A stretch of DNA of 7,998 nt from Geodermatophilaceae bacterium (lineage in GTDB: Bacteria > Actinomycetota > Actinomycetes > Mycobacteriales > Geodermatophilaceae). Made by a program: the position numbers and the translations under genes. Positions within the stretch are counted from its first letter, which is position 1, and each line of letters begins with the position of its first letter. The stretch is taken from positions 1 to 7,998 of the forward strand of contig JACCTM010000505.1 of the NCBI GenBank assembly GCA_013812385.1. The letters run 5' to 3'. The notes beneath the pieces are model-generated. The model was not told the DNA's origin. It ran no database searches and saw only the letters and a list, made by a program, of their open reading frames with translations. Positions 1 through 6,539 of the stretch are shown piece after piece.

Positions 1-371
1 ACACCGCCGTCGTACTGCTCCGGTTCGCCTCCGGAACCTTGGCCACCCTGACCGGGGGCCGGCGCGACGGGTTGGGCTACGACCACCGGATCGAGGTGAT
101 CGGGAGCCGCGACGCTCTCGTGGTCGGCCTCGACGAACGAACCCCGCTGACCTCGCTCGAGCCCTCGGGCCCGGTCAGCGGACCCGGTGCCTACCGCGGC
201 TTCGCCGAGCGATTCGCCCACGCCTACGCCGCCGAAGTCGCCGCATTCGTCGAGGTCGTCGCCGGCCGGGCCGCCAACCCGAGCCCGGTACGCGACAGCA
301 TGCTCAGCCTGGCCCTGGCGAATGCCTGCGAACGCTCTCGCGCCGCGAAGCTGCCCGTACGGGTGACCTAA
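1..371 (+). CDS. Gfo/Idh/MocA-family oxidoreductase, C-terminal part (inositol 2-dehydrogenase-like)
   Basis: This is the 3' end of a gene whose start lies outside the window. The frame opens at base 3, gives about 122 residues and ends at TAA 369-371. The visible part is the C-terminal alpha/beta dimerisation and substrate domain of NAD(P)-dependent sugar or polyol dehydrogenases. It begins with a beta-strand pattern (LRFASGTLATLTGGRR) and continues with GYDHRIEVIGS, which resembles the GYDQRVEVFGS stretch of inositol 2-dehydrogenases. It ends with a helix of the usual type (ANACERSRAAKLPVRV). Family members oxidise a ring or chain hydroxyl of a sugar or cyclitol with NAD(P)+ in the cytoplasm. 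The Rossmann domain and the EKP motif lie upstream and cannot be checked. An isomerase gene follows after 11 bases, so the two are probably co-transcribed. The family call is firm; inositol as substrate is only a resemblance. Confidence 0.85.
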   Translation, partial: TAVVLLRFASGTLATLTGGRRDGLGYDHRIEVIGSRDALVVGLDERTPLTSLEPSGPVSGPGAYRGFAERFAHAYAAEVAAFVEVVAGRAANPSPVRDSMLSLALANACERSRAAKLPVRVT

Positions 372-382
372 CGGGTGGGCTG

Positions 383-1297
383 GTGAACGGCGATCGAACC
401 GGTGGGGTGGAGAGCGACGTCCCGAGCGGTTCGCCCGCCCGGGTGCGAACCCCCGCCCCGGGCGATCCGCGATTGACCAGGCTGTCGCTGAATCAGCGCA
501 CCACCGCCAGTTGGAGCCTGCGTGAGGCGATCGACGGCGCGGTCGCCGCGGGCGTACCGGCGGTCGGCCTGTGGCGTGGGCCGGTCGCCGAGATCGGGTT
601 GGACACGGCGTGTGCCTGGGTCGCCGACGCCGGCTTGCGAGTTTCGTCGCTGTGTCGTGGAGGTTTCTTCACCGCCAGCGATGAGCCGTCGCGGCAGGCG
701 GCGCACGAGTCCAATCAGGCTGCCATCGACGAGGCGGCCGCGCTCGGCTGTCCAGCGTTGGTCCTCGTGCCCGGCGGATTGCCGGCCGGGAACCGCGACC
801 TCGCCGGTGCGCGGAACCGCGTCGCCGACGCGATCGCCGATCTGGTGCCCTACGGTCGCGAGCGGCGGGTGGTGCTCGCAATAGAGCCGATGCATCCCAT
901 CTACGCCGCCGACCGGGGTGTGGTGTCCAGCCTGGCGCAGGCCTTGGACATCGCCGAGGTGTTCGCCCCCGATGAGGTGGGGGTCGTCGTCGACACCTTC
1001 CACATCTGGTGGGAGCCCGGGATCGAGGCACAGATCGCACGTGCCGGACGGCGAATCGTCAGCTATCAGGTCGGTGACTGGATCACTCCGCTTCCGGCCG
1101 ACGCGCTCCTCGCGCGCGGAATGATCGGCGATGGCCACATCGACTTCGGTGCCCTCACCCGAGCCGTGTCGGCAGCCGGCTACGCCGGGGATGTGGAGGT
1201 CGAGATCTTCAACGCCGACATCTGGGCCGCTCCGGCCTCCCGCGTCGTCTCCACGCTCGCTCGCCGTTATGTGGAGCTGATCCAGCCACACCTGTGA
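383..1297 (+). CDS. TIM-barrel sugar (phosphate) isomerase/epimerase, xylose isomerase-like family
   Basis: The 304-residue product matches the AP-endonuclease-2/xylose-isomerase-like TIM-barrel family (IolE, IolI, hydroxypyruvate isomerase and tagatose epimerase relatives), whose members isomerise or epimerise sugars, keto-sugars or inosose using a divalent metal. Likely metal ligands, by pattern, are E168 (AIEPMHP), D204 (VDTFHIW), Q229 (SYQVGDW) and E274 (VEVEIFN). The MIGDGHIDF stretch near residues 247-255 is also typical. Gln replaces the more usual His at the third ligand position, as in hydroxypyruvate isomerase. The start is uncertain. GTG 383 has only a weak GGGTGGG upstream and adds about 30 Pro/Arg-rich residues that look unlike the barrel. 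TTG 473 would begin right at the first strand (RLSLNQ). It follows the dehydrogenase by 11 bases and precedes a hairpin, so it probably ends that operon. The exact reaction is unknown. Confidence 0.88.
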   Translation: MNGDRTGGVESDVPSGSPARVRTPAPGDPRLTRLSLNQRTTASWSLREAIDGAVAAGVPAVGLWRGPVAEIGLDTACAWVADAGLRVSSLCRGGFFTASDEPSRQAAHESNQAAIDEAAALGCPALVLVPGGLPAGNRDLAGARNRVADAIADLVPYGRERRVVLAIEPMHPIYAADRGVVSSLAQALDIAEVFAPDEVGVVVDTFHIWWEPGIEAQIARAGRRIVSYQVGDWITPLPADALLARGMIGDGHIDFGALTRAVSAAGYAGDVEVEIFNADIWAAPASRVVSTLARRYVELIQPHL

Positions 1298-1302
1298 GGC
1301 AG

Positions 1303-1329
1303 GCGCTCGCTGCTGAAGCAGGCGAGTGC
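1303..1329 (+). terminator. Putative hairpin terminator after the isomerase gene
   Basis: GCGCTCGC (1303-1310) pairs with GCGAGTGC (1322-1329), with one G-U pair. The inner TGC/GCA (1311-1313 and 1318-1320) continues the stem around a TGAA loop, leaving G1321 as a bulge. The stem has about 11 pairs and starts five bases after the stop codon. No U-tract follows, which is common for actinobacterial terminators, so this is a structural prediction only. Confidence 0.5.
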
Positions 1330-1370
1330 TGACAGCGGCTCCTGGGCGGCCGGAGTTCGCCGAGCTGGGC

Positions 1371-1400
1371 TTGGCAACTCGGCCAACGCTGCTGGACAAT
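1371..1400 (+). promoter_or_regulatory. Putative promoter of the GntR regulator gene
   Basis: TTGGCA (1371-1376) and GACAAT (1395-1400) are separated by 18 bases and resemble sigma-70-type -35 and -10 boxes (five of six and four of six matches). Transcription would start near 1407. That places the palindrome at 1411-1421 just downstream of the start, a usual position for an autorepression site. This is read by eye with no experimental support. Confidence 0.45.
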
Positions 1401-1410
1401 CGATGCCAAG

Positions 1411-1421
1411 ATGTCATGACA
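1411..1421. promoter_or_regulatory. Candidate GntR operator, site 1 (ATGTCATGACA)
   Basis: TGTCATGACA (1412-1421) is a perfect 10-base palindrome. With the preceding A it matches the site at 2265-2275 in 10 of 11 positions. HutC-type GntR proteins commonly bind compact palindromes of the form GT-N4-AC, which fits GTCATGAC. It lies 54 bases before the regulator's start codon, in the untranslated leader of the predicted transcript. Confidence 0.55.
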
Positions 1422-1462
1422 AATTGCATGAGGTCTTGCTCGGCAATCCGAGCCCGGCGGTA

Positions 1463-1469
1463 GAGGAGG
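1463..1469 (+). promoter_or_regulatory. Ribosome binding site that fixes the GntR start
   Basis: GAGGAGG lies five bases before ATG 1475. It selects this start over an in-frame ATG at 1403, which would put the palindrome at 1411-1421 inside the coding region and add 24 residues that do not fit the family. Confidence 0.8.
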
Positions 1470-1474
1470 TCCGC

Positions 1475-2212
1475 ATGCTCGAGCTCGAGGTGTGTGTCGA
1501 CCGCACCAGCCCAGTGCCGCTGTACTTCCAGGTGGCCGAGCAGCTCGAGCAGTCCATCTCCGCGGGCATCCTGGCACCTGGCGACCGGCTCGACAACGAG
1601 ACGGTGCTTGCCCACCGGCTCGGCCTGTCCCGTCCGACCATGCGCCAGGCCATCGCCCACCTGGTGGACAAGGGATTGCTCGTTCGCAAGCGTGGCGTCG
1701 GGACTCAGGTGGTCCAGTCCAAGGTTCGGCGCTCGATCGAACTCAGCAGCCTCTACGACGACTTGGCGCGGGAGAACAAGCGGCCGCAGACCAGGCTGCT
1801 CACCCTCGAGACTGCGCCGGCAACCACGGAGGTGAGCATGGCCCTCGGGGTGGCGCTGAACGAGCCGGTAATGCACCTCGAGCGGTTGCGCCTGGCCGAG
1901 GACGAGCCACTGGCGTTGATGCGCAACTGGGTGCCCGTCGGCATCGCGCCGTTGACCCGGGAGACGCTGGAGCGGCACGGACTCTACGAGCTGCTGCGCC
2001 GTCGTGGCGTGAACATGCGGGTAGCCAGGCAGGTCATCGGTGCCCGGGCGGCGACGACCGCCGAGGGCCGGCTGCTCGATGAGGGTCGCGGTGCGCCCCT
2101 GCTCACCATGTCGCGGACCACCTACGACGACGGCGGGGCCCCGGTGGAGTACGGGATGCACGTCTACCGGGCCTCTCGATACAGCTTCGAGCTGATGCTC
2201 GTGGAGCGCTGA
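1475..2212 (+). CDS. GntR-family transcriptional regulator, HutC subfamily (winged helix plus UTRA domain)
   Basis: This is a 245-residue protein of normal length for the subfamily. Residues 12-80 form the GntR winged helix-turn-helix. PLYFQVAEQLEQSI opens the domain, SRPTMRQAIAHL (52-63) is the recognition-helix region, and KRGVGTQVV (72-80) is the wing. Residues from about 95 to 240 match a UTRA effector domain, with a chorismate-lyase-like fold, containing PVMHLERLRLAEDEPLAL and ending VYRASRYSFELML. UTRA domains usually bind small sugars, sugar phosphates or organic acids and release the repressor from DNA. The gene lies between two matching palindromes and directly upstream of the transporter operon. 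It is therefore best read as a local, probably autoregulated repressor of that operon. Its stop codon lies inside a hairpin (2206-2224). The family is certain; the ligand and regulon are inferred. Confidence 0.95.
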   Translation: MLELEVCVDRTSPVPLYFQVAEQLEQSISAGILAPGDRLDNETVLAHRLGLSRPTMRQAIAHLVDKGLLVRKRGVGTQVVQSKVRRSIELSSLYDDLARENKRPQTRLLTLETAPATTEVSMALGVALNEPVMHLERLRLAEDEPLALMRNWVPVGIAPLTRETLERHGLYELLRRRGVNMRVARQVIGARAATTAEGRLLDEGRGAPLLTMSRTTYDDGGAPVEYGMHVYRASRYSFELMLVER

Positions 2213-2224
2213 GCGGATCAGCGC
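2206..2224 (+). terminator. Putative hairpin spanning the GntR stop codon
   Basis: GCGCTGA (2206-2212) pairs perfectly with TCAGCGC (2218-2224) around a five-base loop, GCGGA. The left arm contains the last sense base and the TGA stop. A G-rich stretch and then ATTCTTCTT (2241-2249) follow, but too far away for a classical U-tract. It may end the regulator transcript before the next promoter, or protect the mRNA 3' end. Confidence 0.4.
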
Positions 2225-2264
2225 GGGCGGGCGAGGGCAAATTCTTCTTGGGTACTTCTCCCTG

Positions 2265-2276
2265 ATGTCTTGACAT
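2265..2276. promoter_or_regulatory. Candidate GntR operator, site 2 (ATGTCTTGACAT)
   Basis: ATGTC and GACAT form perfect five-base inverted arms around TT. The first 11 bases match site 1 (1411-1421) except for T instead of A in the centre. The right half contains TTGACA, the -35 hexamer of the predicted transporter promoter, so a bound repressor would block RNA polymerase directly. It lies about 100 bases before the binding-protein start codon. Confidence 0.6.
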
Positions 2277-2298
2277 ACGGTTCTGCCCGGGTCAGAGT
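2270..2298 (+). promoter_or_regulatory. Putative promoter of the transporter/enzyme operon
   Basis: TTGACA (2270-2275) is a perfect -35 consensus. After 17 bases comes CAGAGT (2293-2298), a weak -10 that keeps the A at position 2 and the T at position 6 favoured in actinobacteria. A start near 2305 would leave a leader of roughly 70 bases. The weak -10 leaves the exact start open, but the position of the -35 inside a palindrome supports a regulated promoter. Confidence 0.5.
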
Positions 2299-2363
2299 GC
2301 GTGCTCAGCATGCGGGCGTCCGGCCTTGGCCCAACTGACCGCAGAGCGAACTTCTCATAGCAC

Positions 2364-2370
2364 GGAGGAG
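2364..2370 (+). promoter_or_regulatory. Ribosome binding site that fixes the binding-protein start
   Basis: GGAGGAG lies six bases before ATG 2377. This start puts a positively charged N-terminus before the hydrophobic signal core. The in-frame TTG at 2326 would add 17 residues ahead of the signal peptide and has no comparable site. Confidence 0.8.
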
Positions 2371-2376
2371 ATCTAC

Positions 2377-3594
2377 ATGCGGTCGGTCCCAACGCACTGG
2401 AGCAAGTGCCACACGGTCCGGACGGGGGTAGCCGCCGCGCTGGTTCTTGGCCTAGCTGCCTGCGGCGGGCCGACGCCTACGCCAGGCAGCGACCCCGACA
2501 GCGACCCGTCGGGCGAGGGGGGCTCGGGCCCCATCGAGTTGAACATCCTCGACGTCGGCGGGGTGCTCGCGTTCACCCAGCCGATGATCGAAGCCTATGT
2601 CGCCGACAATCCCGATCTCATCTCCAGCGTCACGTTCCAGCAGGCGCCCTCGACCGAACTCTCCGGGCTGCTGCAGGCGCAGCAGGAATCCGACAACCTC
2701 ATGGTCGACCTGGTGCTCAGCGGCAGCGACGCAATCGGCGCCGGCATCGTCAACGATCTGTGGGACCCGATCTCCGACCATGAGGACGCGATCCCCGCCA
2801 TGGAGTCCTACACCGAGGAGGCGCAGTCGATCTATGACGCCTACGACGGCAACGCCCTCATCATCGCCACCGAGTTCACCGGGCCCATCCTGGAGTTCAA
2901 CCCGGCCGCGGTCGATGACCCGCCGGAGACGGCCGAAGAGCTGCTCGAGTGGGCGGAGGCGAACCCCGGCCGCTTCACCTACCCGCAGCCTCCGAGTTCC
3001 GGCCCCGGTCGCCAGTTCCTCATGGGCTTGCCCTACATCCTCGGCGACGATGACCCGACCGACCCGGAGAACGGCTGGGACAAGACCTGGGCCTATCTCG
3101 CTGAGCTCGACCAGTACGTCGCGCCCTATCCGAACAGCACCGGCAGCGCATTCGAGAACCTGGCCCGCGGTGGCATCGACATGATGGCCAGTGCGGCTGG
3201 CTGGGACATGGGCCAGCGCCAGCAGGGTGCCATCCCGCTCGAGTTCGAGATCGGCACCATCGAGGACTGGAACTGGATTCTCGCGGGTCACTTCGCCGCG
3301 ATCCCGGCGGGCCTGGACGAGGAAAGGCGCGACGTCGTACTCGGTCTGCTCGACGGCATGTTGGCCGAGTCGTTCCAGGTGGGGATCTACGGCGCCCAGG
3401 AGAAGATCATGCCCGGGCCGGCCATCGAAGGGGTCTCGCTGGAGGACGCGCCCTCCGAGGTGCAGGACGCCATCGAGCAGTACAACCGTCCGGAGTACGA
3501 GGAACTCTTCGAAGCCGCGCCCACCGCGGTGGAACTGCCGCCGGAGACGATGAGCGTCATGTTCTCGCGCTGGGAGCGGGAGATCGGAAGCTGA
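2377..3594 (+). CDS. ABC transporter solute-binding lipoprotein
   Basis: This is a 405-residue extracytoplasmic binding protein. Residues 1-28 are a lipoprotein signal peptide with basic residues (K10, R15) and a hydrophobic core (GVAAALVLGLAA). The lipobox LAAC makes Cys29 the lipidated first residue. A Pro/Ser/Asp/Gly-rich linker follows, then a two-lobed periplasmic-binding-protein fold starting near ELNILDVGGVLAF. The order of segments resembles binding proteins of polyamine, iron, thiamine and YnjB-type importers. These include NLMVDLVLSGSDA in the first lobe, then TEFTGPILEFNPAAVDDPPETAEELLEWA, GRFTYPQPPSSGPGR and a C-terminal SVMFSRWEREI. It captures the substrate outside the membrane and delivers it to the permeases encoded downstream. 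The ATPase gene starts four bases after the stop. The ligand cannot be told from sequence; the neighbouring enzymes suggest a sugar, polyol or sugar acid rather than a polyamine. Confidence 0.92.
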   Translation: MRSVPTHWSKCHTVRTGVAAALVLGLAACGGPTPTPGSDPDSDPSGEGGSGPIELNILDVGGVLAFTQPMIEAYVADNPDLISSVTFQQAPSTELSGLLQAQQESDNLMVDLVLSGSDAIGAGIVNDLWDPISDHEDAIPAMESYTEEAQSIYDAYDGNALIIATEFTGPILEFNPAAVDDPPETAEELLEWAEANPGRFTYPQPPSSGPGRQFLMGLPYILGDDDPTDPENGWDKTWAYLAELDQYVAPYPNSTGSAFENLARGGIDMMASAAGWDMGQRQQGAIPLEFEIGTIEDWNWILAGHFAAIPAGLDEERRDVVLGLLDGMLAESFQVGIYGAQEKIMPGPAIEGVSLEDAPSEVQDAIEQYNRPEYEELFEAAPTAVELPPETMSVMFSRWEREIGS

Positions 3595-3598
3595 TCGG

Positions 3599-4735
3599 AT
3601 GACGACCGCCGACGACGCTGACACCCAGATCGGTCACCTGGAACTCGAGGAGGTGACCCGCGCCTTCGGCGACACCGTCGCCCTGGACCGATTCTCGCTG
3701 CAGATCCAGGGTGGGGAGTTCGTGGCTCTCCTCGGGCCCTCCGGCTCCGGGAAATCCACGGCGCTGAACTGCCTGGCCGGCCTACTGCCTCTCAGCCACG
3801 GCCGGATCATGCTCGACGGTCAGCGGATCGATGGTCTGGCCCCGGAACGCCGCGGCTTCGGCATGGTGTTCCAGAACTATGCGGTCTTTCCGCACATGAC
3901 GGTGGCGGACAACGTCGGTTTCGGTCTGACCATGCGCCGGATGCCGAAGGAGCAGCGGCAAGCCAGGGTGGACGAGTGTCTGGCGATGGTGCGCCTCGAC
4001 CCGCACGCGGAAAAGTACCCGAACCAGCTGTCCGGTGGCGAGCGCCAGCGCGTTGCGATCGCCCGGGCCATCGCGTTCCAGCCGCCGGTCGTGCTCATGG
4101 ACGAGCCGCTGTCCAACCTCGACGCGAAGTTACGCATCGAGCTGCGCACCGAGATTCGCAAGCTCCACCAGAGGCTCGGCCTCACTACGGTCTACGTCAC
4201 CCACGACCAGTCCGAGGCTCTATCGCTTGCGGATCGGATCGTCGTGCTCAACCACAGCAGGATCGAGCAGATCGGAACGCCGAACGAGGTGTACGCGCGT
4301 CCGGCCAACGCGTTCGTCGCCGGGTTCATGGGCTACCGCAGCCTGCTCGACGCCGAGGTGCTCTCGACGCGCGACGGCGACGCGGATAGCGCCAACGTCG
4401 TCGTTCGGATGGGTGGCGTCGAACTGTCCGGAACCGCCATCGGTCGGTTGAGCGGGTCCAAAGCGTCGGTGGCGCTGCGTCCCGAAGACGTGACGACGGT
4501 GCCCGATGCCGGCCCCGGAATCATCGACGCGGTCGTGGACGTCGCGGAGTACACCGGTCGGGAGTACGCCCTCGAGGCGACCTCCACGGCGGGGCTGACG
4601 CTGTTCTTCTACAGCGATACCTCGCATGCCCCGGGACACAAGGTGCACCTAGCCGTCGCGCCCGAGCGGCTACTCGTCTTCGATGCCGTCCACGGCGACG
4701 CCGCCACGGTGGCCGCCGAGGTGGCCCGTGTCTAG
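3599..4735 (+). CDS. ABC transporter ATP-binding protein (PotA/MalK-like, with TOBE region)
   Basis: This 378-residue cytoplasmic ATPase powers the importer. All nucleotide-binding motifs are present. The Walker A is GPSGSGKST (46-54), the Q-loop VFQNYAVFPHMTV has Q92, and the signature is LSGGERQ (144-150). The Walker B is VVLMDE (164-169), with a D-loop SNLDAK and the switch His202 (VTHDQSEAL). Residues from about 240 onward form the C-terminal TOBE-type regulatory region, with VALRPEDV and VHLAVAPERLLVF. This length and architecture are those of importer ATPases for polyamines, iron, thiamine or carbohydrates. ATG 3599 follows the binding-protein stop by four bases. The 3' end overlaps the next gene by eight bases, which indicates translational coupling. 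No key residue is missing. Confidence 0.96.
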   Translation: MTTADDADTQIGHLELEEVTRAFGDTVALDRFSLQIQGGEFVALLGPSGSGKSTALNCLAGLLPLSHGRIMLDGQRIDGLAPERRGFGMVFQNYAVFPHMTVADNVGFGLTMRRMPKEQRQARVDECLAMVRLDPHAEKYPNQLSGGERQRVAIARAIAFQPPVVLMDEPLSNLDAKLRIELRTEIRKLHQRLGLTTVYVTHDQSEALSLADRIVVLNHSRIEQIGTPNEVYARPANAFVAGFMGYRSLLDAEVLSTRDGDADSANVVVRMGGVELSGTAIGRLSGSKASVALRPEDVTTVPDAGPGIIDAVVDVAEYTGREYALEATSTAGLTLFFYSDTSHAPGHKVHLAVAPERLLVFDAVHGDAATVAAEVARV

Positions 4736-5618
4736 TCCGGCCGCCGCGCCACCTAAGCCACGCAGGTCCCGGGTAAAGCAATTCCTGGCCCGCTACGACC
4801 GTGCGGCGCTGCTCTTGCTGCCGGCCCTGGTCTTTCTGGTGGCCCTGTTCATCTACCCGATGCTGTACGGGGTCCAGCTCTCACTCAATCCGGCGGAGGG
4901 CGGCCCGTTCAGCAACTACGTGGAGTTCTGGTCCGACCCGTTCCTGCGCGACTCGGTGTGGTTCACCTTTCGGTTGGCTATCCCCGGAACGCTGATCAAC
5001 GTGGCCATCGCGCTGCCGCTGGCGGTGCTGATGCGCGGTCGGTTTCGAGGCAAGCAGTTCATCGCCTCGGCACTGATCTTCCCGATCGTGTTGGGGTCGG
5101 TCCTGATCGGCAAGGGTCTCCTGAACTACCTGGGCCCGGCAGGGTGGTTGAACCGTACGCTCGAGACGCTCGGGATCATCGACCAGCCGCTGGTGCTGAC
5201 CGGCAACTACTGGGGCGTCCTGTTGGCGATCATCATCGCCGACCTACCGTTCGTCTTCCTTCTCCTGCTCTCCTACGCCTCGGGCCTCGACGAGGACGTG
5301 GAAAAGGCTGCCGCGGTGCACGGCGCGGGGCCGTGGCAGCGCTTCTCGAAGATCACTTTCCCGCTGCTGCTACCAGGGCTGGTGACGACCACCGCACTCG
5401 CCTTCGTGCTGGCGTTCGGCACGTTTCCGTCGGCGCTCATCGTCGGTGACCCCTCCGGCGAGACCCGCACCATGGGCATTGCTGCCTATCGCGCGGCCTT
5501 CCAGGATTTCGACTACTCGATGGCATCGACGGTGTCCATGTTGATGGCGGCGATCGAGCTTCTCGTCGTCGCCATCATCTTCGCTCTGCGCCGGCGCGTG
5601 CACACACCTACTACGTAG
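4728..5618 (+). CDS. ABC transporter permease, first subunit (PotB-like)
   Basis: This is a 296-residue membrane protein. A short basic cytoplasmic N-terminus precedes about six hydrophobic segments, near residues 26-49, 79-101, 111-131, 161-183, 214-236 and 264-288. The cytoplasmic coupling loop has the EAA-type motif of importer permeases, with E192-x-AA-x-x-x-G199 and then a FSKITFPLLLPG segment. This loop docks onto the ATPase. GTG 4728 is chosen because it overlaps the ATPase stop by eight bases, follows a GAGGTGG stretch and starts a normal Ser/Pro/Arg-rich tail. An in-frame ATG at 4683 would mean a 53-base overlap and a Pro/Trp-rich extension read from the ATPase gene in another frame. 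It pairs with the second permease to form the channel. Substrate specificity is unknown. Confidence 0.93.
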   Translation: MSSPAAAPPKPRRSRVKQFLARYDRAALLLLPALVFLVALFIYPMLYGVQLSLNPAEGGPFSNYVEFWSDPFLRDSVWFTFRLAIPGTLINVAIALPLAVLMRGRFRGKQFIASALIFPIVLGSVLIGKGLLNYLGPAGWLNRTLETLGIIDQPLVLTGNYWGVLLAIIIADLPFVFLLLLSYASGLDEDVEKAAAVHGAGPWQRFSKITFPLLLPGLVTTTALAFVLAFGTFPSALIVGDPSGETRTMGIAAYRAAFQDFDYSMASTVSMLMAAIELLVVAIIFALRRRVHTPTT

Positions 5619-5629
5619 TAAGGACCCGC

Positions 5630-6493
5630 ATGGCTGCTGTCGAGACTGTCCCACGCGAGATCGGTCAGGACTTCGAGTTCGGCGAACCCCGGCGCTGGGT
5701 GCGAACGCTGGTCTGGGTCATGCTCGCTTTCTTCGGCATACATCTGCTCGCGACCATCGCTTCGGTGCTGGTCAACTCCTTCGCCGGCCAATGGTTCGAT
5801 ACCTGGCTGCCGACCAGTTGGACGCTGCGATGGTTCAGCCAGTCGTGGACCGAGTTCGGGCTGAGCCAAGTCCTCCCAGTGACGTTCTTCGTCGGCCTGG
5901 TCGTGGTGCTGGTGTCCCTGCTGATCGCGGTGCCGGCGGCTTATGCACTGGCGCGTAGCCAGATGCCCGGCAAGAAGTACGTCCTGTTGGCCCTAGCTCT
6001 TCCCGTCATCGTGCCGACGATCACCTACGGTGTCCCGCTGGCCACGCTCATCTACGGCCTCGGTCTGGGCGGGCAGCTGATCGGGGTCATCCTCATCAAC
6101 CTCGTGCCGGCAGTGCCTTTCGCCATCCTCGTGCTCACGCCCTTCATGGAGGCCATAGATCCACGGATCGAGCACGCCGCGCGGATGTGCGGCGCTCGCA
6201 CCGCGACTATCTTCCGGCGCATCGTCGTCCCGCTGCTGCGTAACGGGCTGCTTGCGGTCGGGATCATGCTGTTGGTACGGGCCCTGGGCACCTTCGACCT
6301 GACCTTCCTGGTCGCCGGACCCGATTCCCAGACCCTCGTCGTGGCGCTGTACTACGCAGTGTCCGCGGCCGGCTTCAGAGTGAACCAGTCGATCGACGCG
6401 ATGGCGGTGCTCTACATGGCGACCAACTTCGCGCTCCTCGCCTTCGCGTTTCGCTACGTCAACCCAGCGCGGATGATGGCGCGGTCCTCCTGA
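5630..6493 (+). CDS. ABC transporter permease, second subunit (PotC-like)
   Basis: This is a 287-residue membrane protein and the partner of the preceding permease. ATG 5630 follows AAGGA (5620-5624) at five bases and lies 11 bases after the previous stop. The N-terminus contains a hydrophobic helix near residues 24-48, followed by the TSWTLRWFSQSW segment often seen in PotC-type subunits. About five more membrane segments follow (near 80-105, 118-142, 146-170, 203-225 and 257-280). The EAA-type coupling motif is E181-HAA-x-x-x-G188, followed by ATIFRRIVVPLL. With two different permeases, one ATPase gene and one binding protein, the importer is predicted to be a heterodimeric channel on an ATPase homodimer. 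It is followed by a 46-base gap without a clear hairpin, so transcription likely continues into the enolase-family gene. Confidence 0.94.
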   Translation: MAAVETVPREIGQDFEFGEPRRWVRTLVWVMLAFFGIHLLATIASVLVNSFAGQWFDTWLPTSWTLRWFSQSWTEFGLSQVLPVTFFVGLVVVLVSLLIAVPAAYALARSQMPGKKYVLLALALPVIVPTITYGVPLATLIYGLGLGGQLIGVILINLVPAVPFAILVLTPFMEAIDPRIEHAARMCGARTATIFRRIVVPLLRNGLLAVGIMLLVRALGTFDLTFLVAGPDSQTLVVALYYAVSAAGFRVNQSIDAMAVLYMATNFALLAFAFRYVNPARMMARSS

Positions 6494-6539
6494 GCAAATC
6501 TGAACACGTCGGCCCCTTCCCGTCTGCTGAGGTATCCAC

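Noticed and set aside
1403..1474. N-terminal extension of the GntR protein from ATG 1403
   Set aside because: ATG 1475 has a near-perfect ribosome site at five bases and starts at the expected family position. The predicted transcription start (about 1407) lies after 1403.
368..2392. A 674-codon open frame on the - strand across the isomerase and regulator genes
   Set aside because: It is the antisense shadow of two well-supported + strand genes, is rich in Arg, His, Pro and Gly without any recognisable domain, and crosses both intergenic control regions. Long reverse frames are expected in high-GC coding DNA.
2452..3624. A 390-codon open frame on the - strand opposite the binding-protein gene
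   Set aside because: It is low-complexity Arg/Gly/Val/Glu-rich translation with no domain, lying wholly opposite a clear lipoprotein gene with a signal peptide and ribosome site.
4683..4727. Earlier start for the first permease at ATG 4683
   Set aside because: It would overlap the end of the ATPase gene by 53 bases and add a Pro/Trp-rich segment. GTG 4728 gives the compact 8-base overlap typical of coupled genes.
5611..5618. CTACGTAG palindrome at the stop of the first permease
   Set aside because: It is only eight bases, contains the last codons and stop, and is too short with no loop to act as a terminator.
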